Shown: positions 33,194 through 44,500 of the stretch, one piece after another
How positions within the stretch are numbered: the first letter of the stretch is position 1
Layout: each line of letters starts with the position of its first letter
Assembly (NCBI RefSeq): GCF_000002595.2
Contig: NC_057016.1
Coordinates: 2,759,379 to 2,823,378 of the forward strand
Reading direction: 5' to 3'
Length of the DNA stretch: 64,000 nt
Source: Chlamydomonas reinhardtii
Lineage: Eukaryota > Chlorophyta > Chlorophyceae > Chlamydomonadales > Chlamydomonadaceae
Made by a program: the position numbers and the translations under genes
Notes under the pieces: model-generated
Told to the model about the DNA's origin: nothing
Databases searched by the model: none
What the model saw: only the letters and a program-made list of their open reading frames with translations

Positions 33194-35889
33194 TCACTGC
33201 ATTGCACACTGCGAGCTCCAGCCCTGCTCCAGCTCCCGGAGCACGTCCAGGTCGTATTGCAGCGCAGTGCTGTCGCCCGCGAGCGCGGCGAACCGCTGAG
33301 GCGCCCGGAACGACCAGCCCCGCCACGACCGCTGCGGCTGCGCCGGCTGCTGCGCCCGCTCCAGCAGTGGGTGCTGCGGCGTCGGGCTGCCTGAGAGGCC
33401 TGCGCCAAGCCTCCGCTTGGCCGCAGCCGATTGCAGCTGGCGGTGCACGGCCATAGTATCTGGGCCAGAAGGTGCGGCGCTGTGTGCGCTGCTCATGGAA
33501 GCTGCACGCCCCAACACGTGCGTGGTGCCCTGGCCATCACCTCCATGGTTGGCATTGCTGGGCTGCATCCCAGCGCTTCCTCCCCGCGGCTTCATTACGA
33601 ACCGGGCCTCGGAACCGAAGCGGGGCAGCAAGTCCTCAGTCGGGTCGCCACGGCCTGATGGCTGCGCTGCCGCCGCGCTGCCTGCGTCCAGGCGCTCAGC
33701 CCCTGCCGTAGCCTCAGCTGCACCGGCACCTGCCGCGTCCTTGCTGTCTGCTGCACCCCACAGGTTGCGCCGGCGCCCCAGACCTGCCAGGGTGCGGCCC
33801 CAGGTCCACAGGGAGGATCCGCCAGTGCCGCGGGACGCGAGCGCCGGGGGTGCCGGTGACTGCGGCGAGGCTAGCAGCTGTGCAAGGAAGAGGTCGTGCG
33901 GCTCAAGCACCGGCACGGCCTCCGCGCGCCGCCGACGGCCAACCGAGGGCTGGCGTGCGGGCGTAGCCGCCCCGGCCCCGGCTGTCCCGCCGGCCACATC
34001 CGCGGCCCCTCGCTGAGGGGCTGCCGAATTCAAGGCCGCTGCGCTGCTGCTGCCGTCCTCGACATCGCTACCTGACGTGCTGCTGCGCTTCAGCCCCTGC
34101 GGGGGCGCTGTTGGCATGGGTGCGGCAGGCGCGGCCTTCGGCCCCAAAGCCTGAAAGATGGGTTCCAACAACGCAGGCGGCGTGGAATGCGTTGGCGATG
34201 ACGCACTCAGCGGTGAGCCCTGCCCGCCTGCTCCATGCCTGCTTGGCACGCCGAAGGCGCTGGGTGTGTGGCGAGTTGGGGTGCAGCACCCCAGGTTGCC
34301 CGGAAACGTAATTGGGGCTGTGCTCAAGCAAAGTGCTTTCGGCCTGTGAGGTGCAGCCGCAAGAGAACCTGCGGCGGCTCGCGCAGTCTCCTCGTCCAAT
34401 GTGGACGCCCGTTGCGCCTCCCAGCCAGCGCCGTCGCCATACCACGTGCCCTCCGTTGTGCTGCACATGTGCTGCCGCGCTAAAGTGTCCGGGCTAGCGC
34501 TGGCCTCCAGAATTGAAACGGAGGCGGCGGTGGCTGGAAAAGCGGCCGTGCTCGGGGCCCTGCCGCAGGCGGGAACAGCTGTAACAGGCTTCGCTTCCTG
34601 GCCTGAAACCACCGGGCAGCCGTCGCCGTCCTGGGCAGTACATGCCCAACCTGAGCCCCGGCATCCGGCAGACGAGGGCCCCACGCTTTGGCTGTGTGGC
34701 GCACAGGGCACCTCACAATCGGCCGCGGCTACACGGCTGTCCCCGCCATCCCTTGTGCGCGCTGGCAAGGGCTGTCGCAGGCAGGTGCTGCGCCAGCTGT
34801 GGCAGGAAGGCAAGCGTGCGGCGGGCGGGCTGCTTGCACTGCTACTGCAGCCACCACCAATACTCGTGTCGCCGACATCGCAGGAAGTGGTGCACAGCTT
34901 GCTGAGCTGTTGACTGGATGAACCGCGCCAGCCCGAGCTGGTGGCCACTCCCCAGCGGCTTTCAATGTCTAAGCCACCAATACTATTCGACGCCGAAGTG
35001 CTACCGCTACCGCACCCACTGCCACAGTCGTCCGAGCGCTCTGACCCGGCACTGGCGCTGCTGCTGCGCTCGGTCATGCTCGCAGCACTGCAATCGATGC
35101 TGAGGCGACACGACAGGTCTGAGAGTTCTGGCCGCCCGGCTGCCGGCAGCCAGCAGCGCCCCTGCAACGAGGCATAGCTCGCCAGCGCCGGCTGTTTGGC
35201 AGCGCCCTCCTCGCCGTGCGCTCCCCGGGCCGGCGCCGAGGCCTGCGGGCGCAGCCGCCGCCGCACCTCCTCCAGGCGCTCTTCGTTGCACGACAGCCGC
35301 AGCTGCCCTGCAGCTGCCTCCAGCTTCTGCAGCAGGCTTCGCACGCGCGAGCCCGAGGGCGGCAGCTCCGCATGCGAACTGGGTCGGGCCGCAGACAGCT
35401 CCTCAAGCGCGCGGGGGGGCAGCAGGCGGCCTCTGGGCCTTGCCTCAGCCTCCCGACGCTGGGGCGAGGTCGGGGCAGAGGGTGCCGCGGAGGTGGGCGC
35501 TGAGGCGGGCGGCGTGAAGGCCAGGCAGCGGGCCGCAACTACCCGCCCGCGCCGTGAGCTGATACCGTGCAGGCCTGTGAAGCTGTGCTTAGAAAGCTCC
35601 GGGGCTGCTGCGCCTTCCTCGCCCTCGCGCAGCGCAAGCCAGTTTGCCGCTGCAGTCGCCAACAGCAAAAGCGGAGGATGGGACAGTCGTGTGAGGGCAT
35701 GTCCGCGTTTCGGACTGTGTTATTAAGGAACCGCATGCGAGCGGGCGCACCTGCGTAGTGGTAGTTCTGTCCAGCTGCATACCACCTGTAGAGGGGGCGC
35801 GGGCGATGCACGGGGAGCGAGTGAGGTGACGCAGTGCGATAGTCTAGGGGCTTAAGGCGCATCCATAAGCCCTGCCACCAAGCCTGCAT
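33194..35889 (-). CDS. Unknown 864-residue protein, Ser/Ala-rich
   Basis: Two exons join in phase: 35751-35889 (ATG at 35889) and 33194-35649. The first encodes MQAWWQGLWMRLKPLDY and a Tyr/Arg-rich segment. The second continues ANWLALREGEEGAAAPELSK, then a long Ser/Ala/Gly-rich region with a predicted helical piece near residue 140 (SLLQKLEAAAGQLRLS, EERLEEVRRRLRP). The C-terminal end is more compact (SWRGWSFRAPQRFAALAG, YDLDVLRELEQGW). No domain is recognised. The 818-codon open second exon and the exact phase match at the junction support it as a real gene. The acceptor at 35650-35651 is preceded by only a modest pyrimidine tract. Confidence 0.65.
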
Positions 35890-36944
35890 TTAGCAGGCCC
35901 CGCGCCACGCCTGAGATGTGTCTGGTACCGGCCCACTCCAGCCACTCCCCGTACGTCGGCAGTTCCCCCCTCACCGCCCAGCGCTATCGCACCCACCGCT
36001 TGAACTCATTTTGTGCGCTGCGCGTGACACCCAGAGGTCCCCGCGAGGGGCGGCGACTAGCCTGCGACACCGACGGGTGTGGAATTCATGCGCTTTCGTC
36101 GACCGCTAGCCGGCAAACACGTTCGAGGTGCCTATCATGCGACCAAACCCAAGAAGCGAGCCCTTTCGCCGGCGCCGATGCCAATAAGCCCGCGTACCGA
36201 GACCGGAGGCGCTACTCGGACCTCCGTCTCCTGTGGCTCTTCCGCAGCTACCCCGCTCATTCGAGCTACTCAAAGTATTAAGCTAGAGCCATAGGTCAGC
36301 AGCTACGCCAATTGAGTTTGGACAAATGGAGGGGCGAACCTTTGACTGAACTTTTGAGTCATCGCTCAGTTTACGCTGGCGGGCGCTGGTCCCAAACTTG
36401 TTCATACCAATAAAGCGAATCTCCACTGCAAACTGTGATAGTGCTGGCGCGGTGAAGTGGTGCTGGCGCAGTTTTGGTTTGTCAACGATGCGTCGTCGCG
36501 GCGGATTACAACCTCGGTTATCCACGCCCTTGTAAGAGCCAGGCCTATCCATACACTGAAGCGGTAGCGGCTAGTTCTAGCCATGTCCCGAGCCATGTTC
36601 TAGTTCACCCGGCCCCCACGCCCAGCCCGCTTCACCCCTGCAGGGCCCCTGGTTCGCATCGTTCCCACCGAACGCCACATCTACCCCGTACCCACGTCCA
36701 TGCTGGGCAGGCACAGGTGCATGATCATACTTGGTGCCTAATGTGGGCTCATGACGGCAGCACGCACCTGGTGGGCACCTGACAGGACCTGACTGACCTG
36801 AGGCAACAGTCGAATGCGTGCGCACCCGTGCACCGCGCCCAGGGACGCAGCCCTGTCTTGAAGGACTGGCACATTCGAGAGGGGTGCAGCACACCGGAGT
36901 CAGGGAGTCAGGGAGTCCACACCAGTTCCGGGCTGAGCAAAACT
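35890..36944. other. Intergenic region before the tRNA gene
   Basis: No protein-coding signal is convincing. It contains the upstream flank of the 864-residue gene at its left edge. Confidence 0.4.
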
Positions 36945-37016
36945 GAACTCATCCGGGATTGAACCGGAGACCTTCAGAGTGTAAATCTGACGTGATAACC
37001 GCTACACCATGAGTTC
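36945..37016 (-). tRNA. tRNA-Val (anticodon UAC)
   Basis: On the minus strand 72 bases fold as a cloverleaf. The acceptor stem GAACTCA pairs with TGAGTTC, the T-arm TCCGG-TTCAATC-CCGGA is perfect, and the anticodon stem TCAGA pairs with TCTGA around the loop TTTACAC. The loop gives anticodon TAC, which reads GUA valine codons. There is no intron. CCA is not encoded, as usual for nuclear genes. Confidence 0.93.
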
Positions 37017-37445
37017 TACGGACCTCAAGATTCACACGAAAGCGATTGGCACATAACGGAATCGGTAAAGTATAAGTACCGGTTCAGTATAGCACCGGTC
37101 CAGTATAGCATCGATCCAGTGCGGATCGCGGTGACCTGTAAGCACGTCGAATCCAACCCAAGTTGCGAGCTGCTTGGCCACATGTCATCGTCGCGTCGTA
37201 CGTTCTGCGCATCCCAACGCATTGCTCCCCCAGCAGCGATCATACTCCCGCCACCCCGCACGTGCACGGCAGACATGCACGTCTGCCGTTAGATTGTACC
37301 CAAGAAGGCCCAAGCACAGCGTATGCATGCGCATGCGTATTCGGTACTCGTGCAGCTGCACGCACCGTCACAATGTAAACCTTCCTACACGCACAGCTGT
37401 GCTATCACATCAAATCAACCTGCACGGCTGTGATGTGCCAATGCC
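37017..37445. other. Short intergenic region
   Basis: About 430 bases contain three near copies of CGGTTCAGTATAGCA-type units (37080-37118), and no gene. Confidence 0.45.
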
Positions 37446-38179
37446 TCAGCGCTTGAACAGCACGCCAATAAGTATCTGCAACGCGACGAACCGCCGCAGC
37501 CAGCGCCAGTAGAAACCAGGGGGCAGTCGTCCCCGCCTCCGCTCCTGCGGCAGCTGTGCTGCCTGCGTGGGTGGCGTGCCGCTGCCCGCCCGCGCTTCCG
37601 CAGCCATTGCTGCGTCCCCTCCACACCTGCCCTTGACCTCTGCATGACCACCTCTGCCACCGCGTGCAACCTCACGCAATGAGGCCTCGGTCGCTTCACC
37701 ACCACTGCCCCCGGCCTCGCCAATGCCGCCCTCATCTCTGTGCTCCTCGTCACAATCGATGTCGCTCCCCGGCGCTTCCGCCCCCACCACATCCGCCATG
37801 AACTCAAACAAGAGCGACCACTTCGAGCCAGCCGCCAAAGCAACCGTGGAGCAGGCCCCGCCAGGCGGCCCCGCTGGACCGAAGCAGTCGCTCGCAGCTT
37901 TCCCGCTGCCGTTGAGCCCTGTGGTAGGGAGGGCAAGCCATTCGCGAAAGCTGACAGTGCGCGTGGGCGCCTGTGCATACCGGTCGGGTGGCCTTCATTT
38001 GGACTTCCCTGCTCCAGGCATATCGCCCACCTGCTTGTGCGCAAGCCGCCTGCTGCTGCCGGCGCTGTCGCCGCCGCTCCAGGCGCCTCCGTATCCGCCG
38101 CCACAGGTCGTCGACGTCCCGGACCGCGTCCGACCACTCTGGAGCTAGCCCCGCAGAGCCCACGCTAGCGCGCTGGTGC
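37446..38179 (-). CDS. C-terminal exons of an unknown protein with a hydrophobic tail (5' end unresolved)
   Basis: Two exons fit in phase: 38031-38179 (PEWSDAVRDVDDLWRRIRRR, a basic helix) and 37446-37918. The second contains KWSLLFEFMADVVGAE, an acidic linker, a Gly-rich part and the end PGFYWRWLRRFVALQILIGV followed by a short basic tail. A single hydrophobic segment at the very C-terminus could be a tail anchor. Exons before 38179 must exist but I could not place them. The intron just upstream carries a minisatellite monomer. The family is not recognised. Confidence 0.5.
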
Positions 38180-38227
38180 CTGTGTGTTAAAAGCCAGGCA
38201 GGGGACAACGCAGGCACAAGTCCACGT

Positions 38228-38265
38228 GCTAAAGAGCAGAAGTTGAACAAAGCGCAAAAGACAGT
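38228..38265 (+). repeat. Single monomer related to the 24543-24693 minisatellite
   Basis: This monomer contains CTAAAGAGCAGAAG and AGCGCAAAAGACAGTG in the same order and spacing as the array units. Confidence 0.55.
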
Positions 38266-38841
38266 GGATGCGATGCAGCAACGCGACGGCATACGGATGC
38301 TTTCTGAAGTGACCTCCTCCTGCCGAGCAGCCACCACGTCCTATGTGTGTGTATAAATTTGCGGCGATGGTTATGGGCTATTGAACGACCGTGCAGCCGA
38401 CATTGTTTGGTATCCCCCTGCCCCGCCTCGGGGACCAGACCCTGTACACCGCTGCACCCCGGGCCGGGCGCCTGGACAGCTGTCGGACTCCCGGCGCCTT
38501 TGGCGTGTCAAGGGGCCATGCCAGGCCGCCCACGCAGACCGCCTGACTGACCTACAACGCCGCGCCCCTTGTCCGCTACCCTGCACGGTCGCCCCCCGCT
38601 GGTGCCCCCGAGCCAATCACCGCGCCCCGCCGCTCGCCCTCCACGCCCCCACCTCCCACCTCCCCCTCCCCCATGCCCCGCCACCGCCACCGCCACCCCA
38701 CCGCCACCGGCGCCGCCATCGCCACCTGTTCGTCTCCTGTACGTACACCCCTGCCCCCCGTGCGCGCCTGCCGCCACGACCCTGCCCACTCATACACCCC
38801 CTACCTGCCGCTACAACCCTGCCCGCCCCCAGCGCCGCCAC

Positions 38842-39710
38842 TCACAGGAACACCATGTCGAAGTCGCTCAGTCGCAGCCGCCGCGCCTCCAGCAGCAGGT
38901 CCGCCGACAGCGCGTCAGCCAGCGCCTCATCGTCAAGGTCCACATCCAGGCCACATCCGCCAGGACCAAATCCGTCGTGACCAAAGCTAGGGACCTGGTC
39001 TCCGTAGCCGCCGTCACGGCTGGCGGCGGCGCCGCCGCCATCACCTGTGGTGCCCACGCCCACGCCGTCGTGGCCCGGCGCCAGCAGCAGCGCCGCCGCG
39101 CCGTCCGCGGCCCGCAGCAGCAGGTGGTAGGCTGCGGCCAGGCGCTTGAAGCGCTCCTCCGCCGCCTCGCGCGACATGAGTCGCGGAGCCGTGGCGAGCT
39201 GTGGTGATGTGGGTTGGGAGGAGGTCTCCGGCGGCGCAGACGCAGATGATGCTGCACCGCCGGTGGTGGCGGTGGCGGTAGCAGGGTTGGAGTCCAGGCT
39301 GGTGGTGCTCCCATCACTGGGCTGGCTGCTAGCTGCCGCTACCGCCTTGTCCGGATGCCTGTGTGGAGTGACGCGTCAAGTGAGCACTCAATGCTGCGCA
39401 TTGGTCTAGCGTGAGGGAAAGGCTCGCTGCTCGTGGCGCGACAATAGATCCCCTCGACACTGCCCTCGGCACCCTTACCACTTGAGAGCTTCCCTGCGGA
39501 AGGCCCGGCGAACCACATCCGCCGAAGGCAGCCCCTGTGCACAGTAACAGCGTCATAAGCACAACCAGAGCTTCTGCCACCGCCGACGCCATGACGACGC
39601 GCGGACCGCCCACACGGGGTCGGCCGCTGGCAGAGAGGCCGTGCCCGGCGGCGTCGGCTCACCTCTAGATCCAGCAGGGCAAGGGCCTCCCTGTAAGTTA
39701 CTTTCGTCAT
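38842..39710 (-). CDS. J-domain (DnaJ-like) protein with split J domain
   Basis: Three exons in phase: 39663-39710, 39479-39534 and 38842-39358, 206 residues. Residues 1-39 form helices I-II and the HPD loop of a J domain (TYREALALLDLE, VVRRAFRREALKWHPDK). The HPD tripeptide stimulates Hsp70 ATPase in this family. Then comes an insert of about 55 residues rich in Ser/Thr/Ala/Pro, after which helix III resumes (AAEERFKRLAAAYHLLLRA). The C-terminus has a Gly-rich part and an acidic helix (DDEALADALSADLLLEARRL). No zinc-finger or peptide-binding DnaJ domains are present, so it is a small class III J protein, a likely Hsp70 co-chaperone. The start was chosen as the only Met just before helix I. 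Confidence 0.8.
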
Positions 39711-40641
39711 CTTGGAGGAGTTGCTAATTATGTTTTGTTCCAAGGGCGAAGTCGCGGCTGTTCCGGCCGCAAATGAATTGCAGGATGCAAGCTTGCGAAG
39801 GACCGCTACATTTGTCCTATTGGGCAAAACGGAACCTTTTCAAAGTTAGGCAGCGAAACGTCAGACAATATCCAGCTTATGCGGTGTCCGGCGATTGGGG
39901 ACGGCCAGCCGGGGCCAGGGAGGACGGGCCAGGGACAGTCGCAGGGACTACTAAATTAGCACGGCCTGGGGCCTGGCTTTATTATGGAAATGAACTACTC
40001 ATACGACATGCACTTATTGGAGCTGCTGTGGACGTCGCCGGGGGCTGGAACAGGGACTGGAGTTGACATCGAGGTTGACTGGGCCAAGTTTAGCGATTTC
40101 AGGGCCGGGGTTGAGCTGATTTGGTCTACATCGACCGAATGGTAGTCATTTTGGGCTCGCGGGCGCGACCAGCTGCGCTCGGGAGTGGGCGAGGGCTCGG
40201 AATGAATCCCCGAACGTCATGAGGGAGACGTAACGAGGCAGCTCCTTTCAATTCAGACATACAACACAGTTTGCATAACACACGAACCCTAGTGTTAGGG
40301 CCTCGCGCCCCACAACCTGTTTCAGTGCCTCCACCGTGGTAACGCGCACCGCACAAACGCGAGGCCATCAAGACCAGCTTAGTGGCACCCTGTAACCTGC
40401 AAGGAAACGGTAGGGGTATCGCTGGAGCAAGACGGGCCCTGTGTTGTTGGGGATGCCATTTTCGCAATCCATTCACTCTGCCGGGCGAAGGGGTGCCAGA
40501 ACCGGCTTGCATGATGCCTCGGCAGCATTTAGCGAAAGGGAGCCGTTACATGTGCCGGAGAAGTCCTGCCCTCCTCTGCCCCCACGCTCTGCCCCCACGC
40601 TCTGCCCCCACGCTCTGCACCCCACCTTCGACTCCAGGTTC
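39711..40641. other. Region between divergent genes; probable upstream exon(s) of the plus-strand gene
   Basis: This region holds the promoter side of the J-domain gene. The stretch just before 40638 is a pyrimidine-rich tract with four CTCTGCCCCCACG-type tandem units ending in CCAG, which looks like the end of an intron. An upstream exon of the next gene is therefore likely, but I cannot place it. Confidence 0.4.
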
Positions 40642-41229
40642 ATGCAAGACCCCCCACCGCCGCCGGATGCGGTCGGCACATACAACTACACTCAATATCC
40701 AGTCATCCCGCTTTCTGGCGGTTCATTCGCAGCTGGGTTCGGCCTGTACCATGACCTGGGCACGAAGCTGCCTCTGCCGAAAGGCATGCAGGAGCGCGGC
40801 ACCATTCGCCCAACGTACTACGTATCAGAGCGGCTAGAGTATACAGTTCGCTCGGACTGGGCCAACAAATTCGGTGACCACGCGCGGCAGTACTGGTACT
40901 TTGAAATAGAAGAGTGGGGAATTGGCCGTGGCGAGAGTGTCATCACGTACGCGACTGGGCTGTACAAGGAGGTAGTGCGGCGGCGGGTCACGGTGCGGTA
41001 TCGCCTGTGCGGTGGTGGGATGTGCTGGTCGCCCAGTGCCGGTTGCTGGGTCAGTCCGGAGGAGTGGGGCGACAGCGGGCCTGGCAACCCTCTACTGCGG
41101 CTAGCTCGCTACCTGCCGGCTGCACATGACGAGGCTGCACGGGAGCTGTGCTCCAGCGCCCCCCCGGACTGCCGGCGCAAGAAGCAGGAGGAGCCTGAGG
41201 AGCCTCTTGCTTGGCAGCTGCCGCGGTAG
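40642..41229 (+). CDS. Unknown protein, C-terminal exon (195 residues)
   Basis: The open frame from ATG 40642 to TAG 41227-41229 has normal, non-repetitive composition: PVIPLSGGSFAAGFGLYHDL, RPTYYVSERLEYTVRSDWAN, QYWYFEIEEWGIGRGES, VVRRRVTVRYRLCGGGMCW and an acidic/basic end. The acceptor-like CAG at 40636-40638 suggests that the true N-terminus may be in an earlier exon. Alternating Tyr/Trp-rich segments suggest a beta-rich fold. No family is recognised. Confidence 0.6.
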   Translation: MQDPPPPPDAVGTYNYTQYPVIPLSGGSFAAGFGLYHDLGTKLPLPKGMQERGTIRPTYYVSERLEYTVRSDWANKFGDHARQYWYFEIEEWGIGRGESVITYATGLYKEVVRRRVTVRYRLCGGGMCWSPSAGCWVSPEEWGDSGPGNPLLRLARYLPAAHDEAARELCSSAPPDCRRKKQEEPEEPLAWQLPR

Positions 41230-41583
41230 TTAGCAGTGGGCAGGTTCGCAGGGCCGAGGTGCTGGCTGTGTCGCTAGTTGGTGCATTGTAAGCCGAAGTT
41301 AAGCTCAGGCCATCAATCGCACGACAATCGTTGCAGGCAAGGCAGCAAACCAAGCTCGGACACCCGCGTTATCCAGCTCCTTCGACTGCACACCAGCCCT
41401 CTGCTTCTTCGTTTCGTATGCAAGCAAATTCGCCAGCCGCATCATTGCCCTATCACTTGCTCCCACATCCTAGTCCCACTGCAGTAATCACCTCTCTGAC
41501 AGCAGTAGAGCTCAGTACCCTTGCTACAAACACAGCGCTACCTATTCGTGCCAAGCCTATCACGCCACACCATCCCTGCAAGG
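41230..41583. other. Convergent 3' region
   Basis: This is the stretch between two converging stop codons. It is AT-richer than its surroundings and holds no gene. Confidence 0.45.
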
Positions 41584-44500
41584 CTACTGCTGCTTACCGG
41601 CCGTGGCCTTCTTATATGCGGCCTTCTCTTCTGTGCAACGCTTGGACCACATGAGCTTCTCCTCTCCCGGCAGGCTGTCCCACAGCCCCCTTAATACCGT
41701 CAACGACTGACCCGGAATCTTGCCCTCCCGCTTGCGCAGCCACAGGTGGAACGCGGTAATAGCGGGCCTCTCCATCTGCGCGGAAGAAAGGAAGGTAGCG
41801 AGCAAAGAACGTCAGTAGCAGCTTCACTGTCAGGGAAGGCAGGTGGTCGCAACTCAGTAGCAGCTTCACCTTCAGGTAAGGCAGGTGGTCGCAACCTACA
41901 TACCTCGTGTGACGACTTGGCGCAGGTGGGCTCACCGCCGCCGCTGCCGCCACCGCCACCATCACCATCACCACCGCCCGCCGCCGCCAGTGCCGCCTGG
42001 AGCCAATGCACGAGCACGCAGTGAGACCTGTCCAGGACTAGGTCACTGACATCCACCACGAGTGCCGCTCACCTCGCCAGCACTGCTGCCTGCCTCGCCC
42101 GTGTTGCCGCCACTGCTGGCGCCTTGGGTTTGCGGGCCCGCCGCCTCCTGCAAAAAGGTATTTGTAAGAATGCAATCACTGTTCCCGCTGCACGGCCTGT
42201 CAACCCACCAGCGCACGCTGCCGCGCCGCTGCCGCCATCACTTTGGTGGGCGACATGTAGTCCTGCGGCTTCGCGTCCGACACGTAGGCAGCGAAAGCCA
42301 CCAAGTCCTTTCGCAGCGGATTGACGACGGCCTCCCAGTACGGTTTCAGGGCCGGCACGCGCTTGGAGGTTGTGGACTGCCCGTACTGCTCCTGCTTGGC
42401 AGTCCAGAACTCTGCAGCCTGCTTGGGCGTGCACCGGCGCCGCGTGGCCGTCTGAACGATGCACCACTCGTACAGGTGCTTCAGCTCGCCAATCCGCTTG
42501 CTGACTGTGCCGCTGGGGTACCACTTGTCACCGTGCTCAGCGAACAGCTTGGCGTAAGGCGGCACAACGCTGGGCCAGCCCTCGTGCCACAGCTTGAACA
42601 CGTCGCTCAACGTGGCGGGTACCGCTGCCCAGGGCCACGCACCATCCGAAACGCAGAGGCCGGCAATGTCCTTGCGCCACACCCAGGTATTGCTGCCCGA
42701 GGCCGCGTCCATGGCCCCGCTTGCCACTGCCGGTGTTGCCACCGCCGCTGCTCCCACCGTGCCCTTTTTCTTTTTACCAATCGCCGTCACTGCAGCAGCA
42801 CGCTTTGATACTACTGCCCCCCCTGCAGCTGACACACCGGGCGCCTCCTGGAACCGGTGCTGCAGCGGTGCACCGCCAGGCTGACAAGCTGCCGCCATAG
42901 CTGCAGTGGCAGTCTGGACTGCCGCGCGGTGCTGGCTCAAGGGTGATAGCAGCACGGTAGGTTGCACGTCCGGCGGCCGCACTGGATGCGGCAGCACTGC
43001 AGCCGCCATGGCTGCCGGCTGCAGGAGCTGCGGAGGCGGCAGCAGCACCGAAGCCGCCTGCTGCTGCGCCTGTCCTGGCAGCTGCGCCGGCAGCGGCATC
43101 GGCGGAGGCACTGGCAGCGGTGCACCACCATTCCGAGCCCCAAACGCGCTCCCATGGAGCGCAGAGCTCTGGCTACCACCGATGCCATTTGCGGTGGCTG
43201 TGCTCGGCACTGGCTGGTCTCGGAAAGTAGCCGTGGACCGGTGGAGGTGCGCCAAGGACGAAGGGCTCTGCATCCTCGGCGGTGTTGTTGCGATGGATGG
43301 CGACAGCGCCTGGGCGCCTAGGGCTGTACTGGCAACAGCACTGCGGTCAAAGCCAAACAGCAACCGTAACGCTGCACCTGATACGCCCGGCAGCCGCACG
43401 CCGGCTGTGCTGCTGCCGCCGCCGCCGCCACCGCCGCCGAGCTGCTGCATGTGCTGGAGCGGCTGCTGCTCTTGCTGCGCGGAAGGCGAGCCCGCCGCGC
43501 CCGTCAGCCACAAGCCGCCGGCTGTGCCGCCGCCGCCGCCGCTGCCAAGCTGCTGCATGTGCTGGTGCAGCTGCTCTTGCTGCGCGTAAGGCGGGCCCAC
43601 CGCGCCCGTCAGCCCCAAGCCGCCGGCTGTGCTGCTGCCGCCGCCGCCGCCGCCGCCACCGCCGCCGAGCTGCTGCATGTGCTGGTGCAGCTGCTGCTGC
43701 TGCGCGTAAGGCGGGCCCACCGCGCCCGTCAGCCACAAGCCGCCGGCTGTGCTGCTGCCGCCGCCGCTGCCACCGCCGCCGAGCTGCTGCATGTGCTGGT
43801 GCAGCTGCTGCTGCTGCGCGTAAGGCGGGCCCACCGCGCCCGTCAGCCCCAAGCCGCCGGCTGTGCCGCCGCCACCGCCGCCGCCGCCACCGCCGCCGAG
43901 CTGCTGCATGTGCTGGTGCAGCTGCTGCTGCTGCTGCAGCTGCTGCTGCTGCGCGTAAGGCGGGCCCACCGCGCCCGTCAGCCCCAAGCCGCCGGCTGTG
44001 CTGCTGCCGCTGCCGCCGCCGCCGCCACCGCCGCCGAGCTGCTGCATGTGCTGGTGCAGCTGCTGCTGCTGCGCGTAAGGCGGGCCCACCGCGCCCGTCA
44101 GCCCCAAGCCGCCGGCTGTGCTGCTGCCGCTGCCGCCGCCGCTGCCACCGCCGCCGAGCTGCTGCATGTGCTGGTGCAGCAGCTGATGCTGCGCGTAAGG
44201 CGGGCCCACCGCGCCCGTCAGCCCCAAGCCGCCGGCTGTGCTGCTGCCGCTGCCGCCGCCGCTGCCACCGCCGCCGAGCTGCTGCATGTGCTGGTGCAGC
44301 AGCTGATGCTGCGCGTAAGGCGGGCCCACCGCGCCCGTCAGCCCCAAGCCGCCGGCTGTGCCGCCGCCACCGCCGCCGCCGCCACCGCCGCCGAGCTGCT
44401 GCATGTGCTGGTGCAGCTGCTGCTGCTGCTGCTCTTGCTGCGCGGAAGGCGGGCCCGCTGCGCCCGTCAGCCCCATGCCGCCGGCTGTGCTGCTGCCGCC

